DNA of 64,000 nucleotides from Pseudomonadota bacterium (GTDB lineage Bacteria > Pseudomonadota > Alphaproteobacteria > SHVZ01), in assembly GCA_016195085.1 (NCBI GenBank), contig JACQAG010000047.1, positions 1 through 64,000 of the forward strand. Reading direction: 5' to 3'. Within the stretch, counting starts at the first letter, position 1. Every line of letters begins with the position of its first letter. Below, one piece after another: positions 43,896 through 51,353 of this stretch. The position numbers and the translations under genes are program-made. Below the pieces are notes generated by a model. It saw only the letters and a list, made by a program, of their open reading frames with translations. It was not told the DNA's origin and did not search any database.

Positions 43896-45392
43896 ATGGC
43901 GATCTCACAGCGACTCGACCTGAGGCAAAGCCAATCGCTGGTGATGACGCCGCAGCTGCAGCAGGCGATCAAGCTCTTGCAGCTGTCGAATCTCGAGCTC
44001 GCCGATTACATCGAGCGCGAGCTCGAGCAAAATCCGCTTCTGGAACGCGACGAAGGTGCCAGCGAGCCAAGCGTCGCCGAGGAGAGCCCCGATCTGGCAC
44101 CGGTGCCGGCCGATCCCTTGAACAGCGATGCGGCCGAGCTCACCCTCAGAGACACGCTGCCGGCCGAAGGCGATACGCCCCTCGATGCGGATGATTCCAA
44201 TCTCTGGGCGAGCGCGCCCGCCGATTCCTTGCAGTCCTGGAAGACCGGCCGCGGTGGAACCGACTTCGACGACGACGATGCCGGGCTCGATTCCAATGCC
44301 AGCCGGCCGCCCACGCTCCGCGACCACCTGATCGACCAGCTCGCCGTCGAATTGAACGATCCCGTTGATAAGCTGGTGGGTTCGCATCTCATCGAGATGG
44401 TGGACGAGTCGGGCTATCTCCAGGGCGATCTCGACGAGACGGCAAAGCGCCTCGGCTGCGAGCGGAGCCGCGTGGAGGCGGTGCTGGCGCGCCTCCAACG
44501 CTTCGATCCTGCCGGCGTGTTTGCCCGCTCGCTGGCGGAGTGCCTGGCGCTCCAGCTGCGCGAGCGCAATCGACTCGATCCCGCCATGCAGGCGCTCCTC
44601 GACAATCTCGAGCTGCTCGCCAAACGCGACCTGACGCAGCTCCTCAGGCTCTGCGGGGTGGACGCCGAGGATTTGCGCGAGATGATCCACGAGATCAAGG
44701 CCCTCAATCCGAAGCCGGGCCAGGCATTCGACCAATCGCTGGCGCAGCCGGTGATCCCCGATATCATCATGCGCCCGCAGCCCGGCGGCAGCTGGCTCAT
44801 CGAGCTCAACAGCGACACCCTGCCCAAGGTGCTGGTGAACACCCGCTATTATGCCCGAGTGAGCCGCTCGGCCCGGCGCAAGGAGGAGAAGGACTATCTC
44901 TCCGAGCGCTTCCAGTCGGCCAACTGGCTGGTCAAATCGCTGCACCAGCGCGCCACGACCATCCTCAAGGTTGCAAGCGAGATCGTCCGTCAGCAGGACG
45001 GCTTCTTCCGCCAGGGTGTCAGCGGATTGAAGCCGCTCATCCTGCGCGACATCGCCGAAGCCATCGCCATGCACGAAAGCACCGTTAGCCGGGTCACCAC
45101 CAACAAGTTCATGGCCACCCCCCGGGGCATGTTCGAGCTCAAATACTTCTTCACCTCCTCGATCGCCAATTCCGCCGGCGGCGAGGCGCATTCGGCCGAA
45201 GCCGTCCGCTTCCGCATCAGGAGCTTGATCGAGGCCGAAGTCGCCGCCGAGGTGCTTTCCGACGATAAGCTCGTTGAGATTCTGCGGACCGAGGGCATCG
45301 ACATCGCCCGGCGTACCGTCGCCAAGTACCGGGAAGCCCTGCGGATCCCCTCTTCGGTACAACGCCGACGCGAAAAATCCATGGAAATATAG
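43896..45392 (+). CDS. rpoN: RNA polymerase sigma-54 factor
   Basis: The product is 498 residues. Region I is the Gln/Leu-rich N-terminus (L-R-Q-S-Q-S-L-V-M-T-P-Q-L-Q-Q-A-I-K-L-L), followed by an acidic region II, a core-binding region, the helix-turn-helix (E-S-T-V-S-R-V-T-T-N-K) and the RpoN box (A-R-R-T-V-A-K-Y-R) near the C-terminus. It directs transcription from -24/-12 promoters with enhancer proteins, classically nitrogen genes. It is followed by hpf and ptsN, the standard neighbours. Confidence 0.97.
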   Translation: MAISQRLDLRQSQSLVMTPQLQQAIKLLQLSNLELADYIERELEQNPLLERDEGASEPSVAEESPDLAPVPADPLNSDAAELTLRDTLPAEGDTPLDADDSNLWASAPADSLQSWKTGRGGTDFDDDDAGLDSNASRPPTLRDHLIDQLAVELNDPVDKLVGSHLIEMVDESGYLQGDLDETAKRLGCERSRVEAVLARLQRFDPAGVFARSLAECLALQLRERNRLDPAMQALLDNLELLAKRDLTQLLRLCGVDAEDLREMIHEIKALNPKPGQAFDQSLAQPVIPDIIMRPQPGGSWLIELNSDTLPKVLVNTRYYARVSRSARRKEEKDYLSERFQSANWLVKSLHQRATTILKVASEIVRQQDGFFRQGVSGLKPLILRDIAEAIAMHESTVSRVTTNKFMATPRGMFELKYFFTSSIANSAGGEAHSAEAVRFRIRSLIEAEVAAEVLSDDKLVEILRTEGIDIARRTVAKYREALRIPSSVQRRREKSMEI

Positions 45393-45439
45393 AGGGTTAA
45401 GGGCAATTCGCGCGACACGAGATAGTCACCGCAGCCGGC

Positions 45440-45468
45440 TTGACTTGCGTGGATCGGGTTTCTATCGT
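45440..45468 (+). promoter_or_regulatory. Candidate promoter of hpf
   Basis: TTGACT at 45440 and TATCGT at 45463 are separated by 17 bases, about 60 bases before the hpf start. This would allow hpf-ptsN expression apart from rpoN. Confidence 0.5.
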
Positions 45469-45531
45469 CCGGCTCAAATGGGCCGCTGCGACCGCCCTTT
45501 GCGGGATGAGCGGCCTCAACCACGGGACTTC

Positions 45532-46122
45532 ATGAAGCTGTCCGTCGCGGGCAAGCAGGTCGAGGTTGGATCGGCACTTCGCCACCACATCGACGCGATC
45601 CTGCCCCAGGCTATCGAGAAGTATTTCGGCAATCCCATCGAAACCGGCGTGGTCCTGAGCCGTGACGGGGCGGGGGTGCGTGCCGACATTTCCGTGCATG
45701 TCGGCCGTGGCATCCTGGTGCAGAGCCATCACGTGGCCTCCCAGGCGGTGCCCGCCTTCGACGGCGCTGCCGAACGGCTGGCCAAGCGTCTCCGCCGCTA
45801 CAAGCGGCGGTTGCGCGACCATCATCGTCGGCCGGATGCCGCCAATGCCGAGCTGCCGGCGCGGCACTACGTGCTGGCGGCGGACGCCGACGCGCCGTCC
45901 GGCCGCCCCGCGGAGGGTGCGGCCGACCTGCCGGCGATCGTCGCCGAGATGGCGACAACCATCGAGCAGTTGAGCGTGAGCGAGGCGGTCATGCGCCTCG
46001 AGCTGGCGGAAATGCCGGCGCTTCTCTTTCAGAACAGCGCCCATGGCGGCTTGAACATGATCTATCGCCGCGCCGATGGGCACATCGGATGGGTCGATCC
46101 CCGCACCATCGACAAACAGTGA
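45532..46122 (+). CDS. hpf: Long-form ribosome hibernation-promoting factor
   Basis: The product is 196 residues. The N-terminal S30AE/HPF domain (1-105) begins M-K-L-S-V-A-G-K-Q-V-E-V-G and ends with basic R-L-R-R-Y-K-R-R-L-R. The C-terminal dimerisation domain (about 135-190) contains M-P-A-L-L-F-Q-N-S and I-G-W-V-D-P-R. Long HPF joins two 70S ribosomes into inactive 100S dimers in stationary phase or starvation. The ATG at 45532 is chosen because homology begins there. It has its own candidate promoter. Confidence 0.93.
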   Translation: MKLSVAGKQVEVGSALRHHIDAILPQAIEKYFGNPIETGVVLSRDGAGVRADISVHVGRGILVQSHHVASQAVPAFDGAAERLAKRLRRYKRRLRDHHRRPDAANAELPARHYVLAADADAPSGRPAEGAADLPAIVAEMATTIEQLSVSEAVMRLELAEMPALLFQNSAHGGLNMIYRRADGHIGWVDPRTIDKQ

Positions 46123-46162
46123 CCGATCCGGACAGCCGAGGTTAGGCCGGGGGTGGATTTAG

Positions 46163-46187
46163 GGAGGGGGTGCGGCGCACCCCCTCC
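46163..46187. terminator. Perfect 12-bp inverted repeat between hpf and ptsN
   Basis: GGAGGGGGTGCG and CGCACCCCCTCC flank a single central G, giving a very strong hairpin without a T tract. The surrounding CCCTCCCCGACCCTCCCC is related to the dispersed element at 781 and 10274. It may attenuate hpf transcription or protect the 3' end. Confidence 0.5.
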
Positions 46188-46252
46188 CCGACCCTCCCCG
46201 TAAAGCCGCGCCGGCCAAGCGCAAGCGGAACCATTGAGGACAGCCTATCGCC

Positions 46253-46717
46253 ATGGACATGATCGACTTGATACGGCCGGAGAGCATCCTCCCCAGCCTT
46301 CGGGCCACCAGCAAAAAGCAGGCCCTGCAGGAGCTCTCGCGCCGTGCGGCCGAGCTCACCGAGCTGGACGAGCGCGAAATCTTCGATGCGCTCATCGAGC
46401 GCGAGCGCTTAGGCACGACCGGCGTCGGCATGGGCATCGCCATTCCGCACAGCAAGTTTCCGCGCCTCAAGCGGCTCGTCGGACTCTTCGCCCGCGCCGA
46501 GAAGCCGGTGCCGTTCGATTCGATCGACGAGCAGCCGGTCGACCTGATTTTCCTCTTGCTGGCACCGGCGACGGCGGGGGCCGATCACCTGAAGGCGTTG
46601 GCGCGCGTGTCGCGCCTTCTGCGCGACAAGAGCACCTGCATCAAGCTCAGGGGCTGCTCCGATGCGGACGCCATCTTCGCCTTGCTGACGGCAGCGCCGG
46701 CCAGCCACGCCGCCTGA
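46253..46717 (+). CDS. ptsN: PTS IIA-like nitrogen regulatory protein
   Basis: The product is 154 residues with a single EIIA-2 domain. The phosphorylated His lies in G-M-G-I-A-I-P-H-S-K (about residue 66). The F-A-R-A-E-K-P-V-P-F-D and D-L-I-F-L-L-L-A-P segments are typical of EIIA-Ntr. It is phosphorylated by PtsP/NPr and links nitrogen and potassium state to regulators; PtsP and NPr are outside the window. Its place after rpoN and hpf is conserved. Confidence 0.93.
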   Translation: MDMIDLIRPESILPSLRATSKKQALQELSRRAAELTELDEREIFDALIERERLGTTGVGMGIAIPHSKFPRLKRLVGLFARAEKPVPFDSIDEQPVDLIFLLLAPATAGADHLKALARVSRLLRDKSTCIKLRGCSDADAIFALLTAAPASHAA

Positions 46718-46790
46718 GGCGGCTGGGTTCCGTCCAACTCTGGGATTGCTTGGCGATGCCGGCGCGCTTTGAAACCGGCACCTGAGCGTC

Positions 46791-47006
46791 TCAGTGCACG
46801 CTCAAGGGCTCCAGCTCATGCTGGCGCACGGCGGCGAAGGCGGTGTCGCGATCGCGGGCAACGCCCATCTCGGTGCCATCGGCGGCATGGATCGCATAGC
46901 CGACGACGTCGTTCACCACCACGCGCTTGACGTAGGCGAGGTGGTTGAGGCCGAGTGCCGCCACATCGGTCGGCGACATGCTTCTGAGGGTATTCACGGT
47001 CGTCAT
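46791..47006 (-). CDS. DUF1150 family small protein
   Basis: The product is 71 residues from the ATG at 47006, which has AAGGAG seven bases upstream; the frame extends to 47033 but lacks a site there. The protein runs L-G-L-N-H-L-A-Y-V-K-R, Y-A-I-H-A-A-D-G-T and ends E-L-E-P-L-S-V-H, the DUF1150 pattern. The family is found next to hsp20 genes in alphaproteobacteria and its role is unknown. It starts 23 bases after the hsp20 stop, so it is probably made from the same heat-induced mRNA. Confidence 0.88.
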   Translation of the reverse strand: MTTVNTLRSMSPTDVAALGLNHLAYVKRVVVNDVVGYAIHAADGTEMGVARDRDTAFAAVRQHELEPLSVH

Positions 47007-47029
47007 TTCTAGGCTCCTTTCCGGGGCGC

Positions 47030-47530
47030 TCATGAAGCCGCCCCGCGCTTGCCTGCGGACCCCGGCTGAGCACCGGGACCATCGGCCAAATCGACGGTCC
47101 GGGGCCGGCTTGCGCTTTTCGCCGCCGGCCGGATCTCGACCGTCTTCACGCGCGCCTCGGGTTGCGGGCGCACCAGATCGACATGCAGCAACCCGTTGTC
47201 GAGCTCGGCGCCGACCACCTCGATGCCGTCGGCCAGCACGAAGCTGCGCTGGAACTGCCGGGCGGCGATGCCGCGGTGCAGGTAGACGCGGTCCGGCGCA
47301 TCCTCCTGGCGACCGCGGATGACGAGCTGGTCGTTCTCTACCTGGACGTTCAGGTCCTCGCGCCGGAATCCCGCAACGGCCAAGGTGATGCGCAGACCGT
47401 TCTCGCCGGTCTGCTCGATGTTGTAGGGCGGATAGCCCTCCGACGACATCTTCGAGATCCGGTCGAGGGTGCGTTCGAAATGATCGAAGCCCAGCAAGAG
47501 CGGGCTATTGAACAAGGATAGACGGCTCAT
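47030..47530 (-). CDS. Small heat shock protein, Hsp20/IbpA type
   Basis: The product is 166 residues. The alpha-crystallin domain spans about 35-135: Y-N-I-E-Q-T-G-E-N-G, L-A-V-A-G-F-R-R-E-D-L and A-R-Q-F-Q-R-S-F-V-L-A-D-G-I, all as in IbpA/HspA. It would hold unfolded proteins during heat stress. The last 30 residues are Ala/Gly-rich and variable. The mRNA leader holds a candidate ROSE-like thermometer (47535-47561) and a candidate RpoH promoter (47618-47646). Confidence 0.93.
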   Translation of the reverse strand: MSRLSLFNSPLLLGFDHFERTLDRISKMSSEGYPPYNIEQTGENGLRITLAVAGFRREDLNVQVENDQLVIRGRQEDAPDRVYLHRGIAARQFQRSFVLADGIEVVGAELDNGLLHVDLVRPQPEARVKTVEIRPAAKSASRPRTVDLADGPGAQPGSAGKRGAAS

Positions 47531-47534
47531 CCAT

Positions 47535-47561
47535 GCCTCCTCCCCACGTGAGCGAGCAGGC
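47535..47561 (-). promoter_or_regulatory. Candidate ROSE-type RNA thermometer hairpin in the hsp20 leader
   Basis: On the mRNA strand, GCCUGCUCGCU (47561-47551) can pair with GGGGAGGAGGC (47545-47535). This encloses the whole Shine-Dalgarno sequence, with two G-G oppositions and a UCGCU motif. ROSE elements of alphaproteobacterial small heat shock genes use exactly a U-Y-G-C-U strand and a G-G pair opposite the Shine-Dalgarno sequence. The AUG follows five bases after the hairpin. Confidence 0.62.
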
Positions 47562-47617
47562 TTCGGGCCCTTGAGCGGCGCCCCAAACCGGCGGCCCCGA
47601 TGGCGCCGCCGATGATG

Positions 47618-47646
47618 ATGTGGGCAGGCGCGGGCGACCGGTCAAG
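47618..47646 (-). promoter_or_regulatory. Candidate RpoH (sigma-32) promoter of hsp20
   Basis: Reading the minus strand, CTTGAC is followed at heat-shock-type spacing by CCCACAT. This resembles the alphaproteobacterial CTTG-N17/18-CYTATNT consensus. Initiation would give a leader of about 80 bases, the size of known ROSE leaders. Confidence 0.4.
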
Positions 47647-47682
47647 ACGCCGGCAAAGGCCGAAAAACCGTGGCTGAGGGCC

Positions 47683-47790
47683 TCACAGCATCGCGAGCGC
47701 GGTAACGAAGAGGCCCCAGAGCACCAGATCCATGATCCAGGATGTCGGGTTCTCGCCGGGGCCGAGGGTTCGCGGGACTGCATTCTGCAT
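47683..47790 (-). CDS. 35-residue single-helix membrane protein
   Basis: A short frame reads M-Q-N-A-V-P-R-T-L-G-P-G-E-N-P then S-W-I-M-D-L-V-L-W-G-L-F-V-T-A-L and ends A-M-L before TGA. The ribosome binding site GGAGGAGG lies about seven bases upstream of the ATG at 47790. The C-terminal 18 residues form one hydrophobic helix. It precedes the hsp20 leader on the same strand. It matches no family I can name; the strong ribosome binding site and coherent topology argue that it is real. Confidence 0.55.
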   Translation of the reverse strand: MQNAVPRTLGPGENPTSWIMDLVLWGLFVTALAML

Positions 47791-48049
47791 GGGCGCACCT
47801 CCTCCTATCCGCTGCTAACCTCGCTGAAAATGCAGCCGGGCGCTGTGACCGCCGTCACGGGCACGCCAAAATTGCCCCGGCCGGTTCGATGCGGCCTTCA
47901 CCGCCGGCGGCGGCATGGTTGCCGGTTGGCTCCCTTGGGGAATCCCTTCGCGCCCACGCCCGCCAAGCCCATCTATCTGATCGGCCAACACTTTCGCCCA
48001 GTCCGTGCCGGTGAGCCGAGCGCATGGCCCGGGGTCGTCGAGGCGGAGA

Positions 48050-48114
48050 CTGAAACGGCGAGGGCCCGGCCGTTGCCGGCCGAGCCCTCTTTCGAATTGG
48101 TGGAGCCAAGGGGG
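48050..48114. repeat. attL: left copy of the tRNA-Ala-derived direct repeat
   Basis: It holds a 17-bp exact copy of the tRNA-Ala 3' end (TGGTGGAGCCAAGGGGG, 48098-48114) plus the adjoining hairpin AGGGCCCGG/CCGAGCCCT. Only this tRNA remnant is present, so the left copy is the displaced end. Confidence 0.8.
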
Positions 48115-48190
48115 GGCTCCAACGAACCGCCACCTAAGCGCCTGATATAGCTGGACCTGAGGCCCGGCGGCAGGAGCCCAAGCCGCAGAT

Positions 48191-48247
48191 TGCTACATCG
48201 CACTGCTACAGTGCGGGGTGGTCTGTGCGGGAAAGACGACTGCTACA
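48191..48247 (+). promoter_or_regulatory. Left candidate integrase arm sites (TGCTACA x3)
   Basis: TGCTACA occurs at 48191-48197, 48204-48210 and 48241-48247, all in the same orientation; the first two are 13 bases apart. The same 13-base pair occurs at the right end (58873, 58886). Tyrosine integrases bind such direct repeats with their N-terminal domain. Confidence 0.55.
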
Positions 48248-49910
48248 ACGGGGCGCTCGCTGGCACTTTCGGTGCTCCATCCCGGTCGATCTGCGGTCTC
48301 GGTTCGGCCGGCGCGAGATCGCCCTCAGCCTAAGAACCTCGGATATCATCGCCGCACGACTCAGGGTCCGGCAGGCATCCGCCCTCGCTGACCGTCTGTT
48401 CCAGGTGGCGCGCATGTCGACTGCGACTCGAGCCCAGCTTGAGGCAATGGCCCGGCGATGGTTCTGCGAGATCCTTGATCGTGGGGAACTCGCGATCATC
48501 GGGACCCCGACAACGACGGCCGACCTAGCGGCGCGGATAGAGAAGAACGGCCAGGTCGTGGCCGAGGCAGACCACTGGCTATAGACGCGGAACGTGAGCG
48601 CCGTTGCCGCGCTCACCGATGCCCGCTTGAAGGTCGAAGGCCTCAATATCGAGCCGGGCACAGACGATCATCTACGCGCCTCGCATCTCATGCTGAGGGC
48701 CTATGTCGAGGCGGCTTACCAGATCGCGGCCCGTGCCGAGGGAAGCTTTGCCCCGCCTTTCCGTGACGGGCTTTTTGTCGAACGCGTGACACCACCCCTG
48801 GCCGCTTCCACTACAACCGCATCGGAGACGCCATCCGGGCCGACACTCGGGAAAACCATCGAGAAATATCTGGCCGAGCGCTTGCCATCCTGGAGCCTCA
48901 AGACGCGGCGCAAGGAGGCCGCCATTCTTCGCCTGTTCGCCGAGGTCGTGGGGTCCGACAGCCGGATGATGACCATTGGCCTAACGGACGTTGTGCGCCT
49001 CAAAGACATCCTGCGAAGGCTGCCGGCGAACCATTCTAAGCTCTGGCCGGGCGTTCCAGTAGCCGAGGTCGTGGAACGGCCCAACCTGCCCGCAGCTATG
49101 TCGACCACGACCCTCAACACGTACCTGTCGAAGACGGGCGGGTTTCTCCGTTGGTGTGCGAGCCACGGCCTCACGGGCGCAAGGCTGGACGTCGCCGGCC
49201 TCAAGCTCAAGGCGTCCGGCAAGGCGAAAGAGAGGCGCGACCCATTCAGTGTCGATCAGCTACGGGCGATCTTTGCCGGCCCGCTCTATACCGGCTGCCT
49301 CGGCCCACGATATCGCTTCTGGCCGGGCACGGAACGTATTCGCGACGATGCCCGCTTCTGGGCTCCATTGATTGGACTGTATAGCGGCGCGAGGCTTGGC
49401 GAGATCTGCGGACTGCGGGTCGCCGACGTAGCGGAAATCGACGGCGTGCCAGTACTCAACATCCGAGAGACGGATGAGCGGGATCTGAAGACGACGGGCT
49501 CTCGCCGGATGGTCCCCATCCACGCCAGGCTGCTTGATGTAGGCCTTCTAGAGTATGCGGCCACTCTCAAGGCCAAACGCGAGGCGAGGCTGTTCCCAGA
49601 GCTTCGCGTGCGTTCGGACGGCTATATCAGCGATGAGATCTCTAGATGGTTCTCGCGCGGCCTCAAGAGGCTCGAAGCCAAGACACCGAAGACATCGTTC
49701 CATAGCTTCCGGCACAATTTCAGCGACGCGCTCAAGATGGCGGGCGTCCCTGGCGATCGGCGGCGCGCGATCATGGGCTGGACCAGCCGCGACATGGATG
49801 AGTCGACCTATGGAGGCAGCACGCCAGGTGCGGGCTTCTCATTGGCGACCTTAAAGGCAGACGTGGATCGCGTGGCCTATCCCCTGGATTGGGGCCACCT
49901 GACGCGGTAA
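48225..49910 (+). pseudogene. Phage-type tyrosine integrase interrupted by an in-frame amber codon
   Basis: From the GTG at 48225 the frame gives an N-terminal domain (R-G-A-R-W-H-F-R, R-S-R-F-G-R-R-E, a DUF6538-like arm-binding segment), then a TAG at 48582-48584. The same frame continues without another stop to 49910. The downstream part has the core-binding domain (about 205-300 of the joined protein) and the catalytic set: Arg in S-G-A-R-L-G-E, H-S-F-R-H (H-x-x-R), and the Tyr in D-E-S-T-Y-G-G. A restart at 48594 (GTG) would give a 438-residue protein lacking the N-terminal domain. It is a single-mutation pseudogene or, less likely, a two-piece integrase. Confidence 0.85.
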
Positions 49911-50082
49911 GCGCTTCCCGGCGGTATCGCTGCACATTCGCCGCGCGGATCGGCCACGGACCCGGCATGGCTGCAAAGTGGCGATTAATAGTATTTGAGA
50001 TAATTTAATCTATGCCAGTCTGCCATGCACGACTCGCACGACACTCGCCATGGTCATGCAGTAATAGCGCTTGTGCTCTCGT

Positions 50083-50111
50083 TTGACTTATGGCAGCCGG
50101 CCAACTATGCT
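50083..50111 (+). promoter_or_regulatory. Promoter of the small-gene operon of the element
   Basis: TTGACT and TATGCT are separated by exactly 17 bases. Predicted initiation at about 50118 would fall inside the palindrome that ends at the start codon. Confidence 0.6.
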
Positions 50112-50138
50112 GCTATCTCCAGTTTCGAGGAGATAGCA
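50111..50138. promoter_or_regulatory. Perfect 10-bp palindrome over the start site and ribosome binding site
   Basis: TGCTATCTCC (50111-50120) and GGAGATAGCA (50129-50138) are exact inverted repeats around an 8-base loop. The right arm contains the Shine-Dalgarno GGAG and abuts the ATG at 50139. The left arm touches the -10 box. It may be a dimer operator, or a hairpin that hides the ribosome binding site in read-through mRNA. Confidence 0.65.
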
Positions 50139-50477
50139 ATGGCTCGCAAATATACGAAGCTCAACGCCGATCAGCGTCTCGCCGCACGGCGGCTTTCGGT
50201 CGGCGGCAACCCGCCCGACCCCGCAACGATCGCGTCCATTTGGGGCATCAGCGCCCGCTCCATGAGCAGCCTGGTTAAGGGACTGCGGCCAGGGGCGAAC
50301 CTTAACGATCTCATGCTCCTTTGGAGCCTTGAGAGCGGCAAGAAGCTTACCCGAGCCGAGGGAATTCGCGCGCTACGTCGCGCCTCCCGGATCACGACTG
50401 AGCGGCTATTCGTGTGGGGCTCAAATGCCAACCGGATCGTTGCGGCCGGTACAGGATCACAAGAGCCGTTGCGCTAG
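50139..50477 (+). CDS. Small HTH-like protein of the element, paralogue of the next gene
   Basis: The product is 112 residues starting M-A-R-K-Y-T-K-L-N. The segment D-P-A-T-I-A-S-I-W-G-I-S-A-R-S-M-S-S-L (about 30-48) has the spacing of a helix-turn-helix. The pattern K-L-x-x-D-Q-R-L-A, G-I-S and a late R-x-T-T-E-R-L-F-V-W-G is shared with the protein encoded at 50534-50899. It may bind the palindrome at its own start (inference). The AGGAG ribosome binding site is seven bases upstream. No family name can be given. Confidence 0.65.
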   Translation: MARKYTKLNADQRLAARRLSVGGNPPDPATIASIWGISARSMSSLVKGLRPGANLNDLMLLWSLESGKKLTRAEGIRALRRASRITTERLFVWGSNANRIVAAGTGSQEPLR

Positions 50478-50533
50478 CCCTTCAAGCATTCGCGTACCAA
50501 TCGAGCTAGCCAGTCGTGATCCCGAGTCTCGAC

Positions 50534-50899
50534 ATGACGCGGGCCACCGAGGTTCGACGGTGTGTGAAGCTCACCCCAGACCAGCGGCTCGCGCTGCGGC
50601 TCGTGCGCTTGAGGCTACCGGATTGCCGGCCGGAATTTCTGGCGGGGCTCTTCGGGATCAGCCTGCAATCCGTAAATGCAGGCCTTGAAGGCGTAACGAT
50701 CCTTTCGGGCGCTCGTGACCTTTTGGTCGCGTGGTGCGCCGACAGCAACCGACGCGCTTATGCCGAGTCCTCCGCAGTCGAGGCACTCGGCAGGGCGGAG
50801 CGTCTAGTGTGCGAACGGGTCGTGGTGGCAGGTGCATCCGGCCCTCAAACTCTAACCGCCCTTTTCGGGCAGGAGATCAACCATGCCTACTGTTTCTAG
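50534..50899 (+). CDS. Small HTH-like protein of the element, paralogue of the preceding gene
   Basis: The product is 121 residues from the ATG at 50534; GTG codons at 50516 and 50564 are alternatives and none has a clean ribosome binding site. It shares K-L-T-P-D-Q-R-L-A, F-L-A-G-L-F-G-I-S-L-Q-S-V-N-A-G-L (helix-turn-helix spacing) and E-R-L-V-C-E-R-V-V-V-A-G with its upstream neighbour, so the two arose by tandem duplication. The end overlaps the next start by 17 bases. Function is unknown; a regulator or small terminase-like DNA-binding role is possible. Confidence 0.6.
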   Translation: MTRATEVRRCVKLTPDQRLALRLVRLRLPDCRPEFLAGLFGISLQSVNAGLEGVTILSGARDLLVAWCADSNRRAYAESSAVEALGRAERLVCERVVVAGASGPQTLTALFGQEINHAYCF

Positions 50900-51353
50900 T
50901 GCGCCCGAATGTCCCGTGGATGCTGCGATCACTCGCGCCGATATCGATCGTCTACAGCACCTCCAACAGGAGCGTAGCGACTCCTGCGGCGCACTGCCGG
51001 ACAGCGAACGCGCAGAGCTAGCGGGGTTAGAGGCGCTTTGGTCACGCTATCTAGGTTGGCGTGGAAAGGTGGAAGACTACTTCAAGGCGGCCGAACGCGC
51101 GGAGCAACAGGCGCTCTCTCCCAACCGGCACGATCCGTCCGGCGATCTTGGCAGGCAGGTGCTTGCGCTGGCCCGTGCGCCGAGTCGCCGGGTGATTGAG
51201 CGCGAGATGGTTGAGGTGCGAAACCCGGACGGCAGCATCATTCGAGTGCAGAAGACAGCAGAGCCCCAGCGGTATCGCTCGTCCGCCGAACTCCAGGCGG
51301 GCGGGCTCGCCCGCATTGAGAACGGCTTCGATCGTGGGCAAGGCCGGCGATGA
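50883..51353 (+). CDS. Hypothetical protein of the element
   Basis: The product is 156 residues with AGGAG upstream of the ATG at 50883. It is predicted mostly helical and highly charged, with a long helix A-D-I-D-R-L-Q-H-L-Q-Q-E-R and a basic tail. It has no membrane segment and no recognised family. It is translationally linked on both sides: it overlaps the preceding gene by 17 bases and the tail-protein gene by four (ATGA). Its position before a tail-tip gene suggests a virion assembly or connector role, which is unproven. Confidence 0.6.
   Translation: MPTVSSAPECPVDAAITRADIDRLQHLQQERSDSCGALPDSERAELAGLEALWSRYLGWRGKVEDYFKAAERAEQQALSPNRHDPSGDLGRQVLALARAPSRRVIEREMVEVRNPDGSIIRVQKTAEPQRYRSSAELQAGGLARIENGFDRGQGRR

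Noticed and set aside
48594-49910. The downstream integrase part as a complete separate gene
   Set aside because: It is in the same frame as the upstream part with only one TAG between, and lacks the N-terminal domain; a single interrupted gene is the simpler reading, though translation from the GTG at 48594 cannot be excluded.
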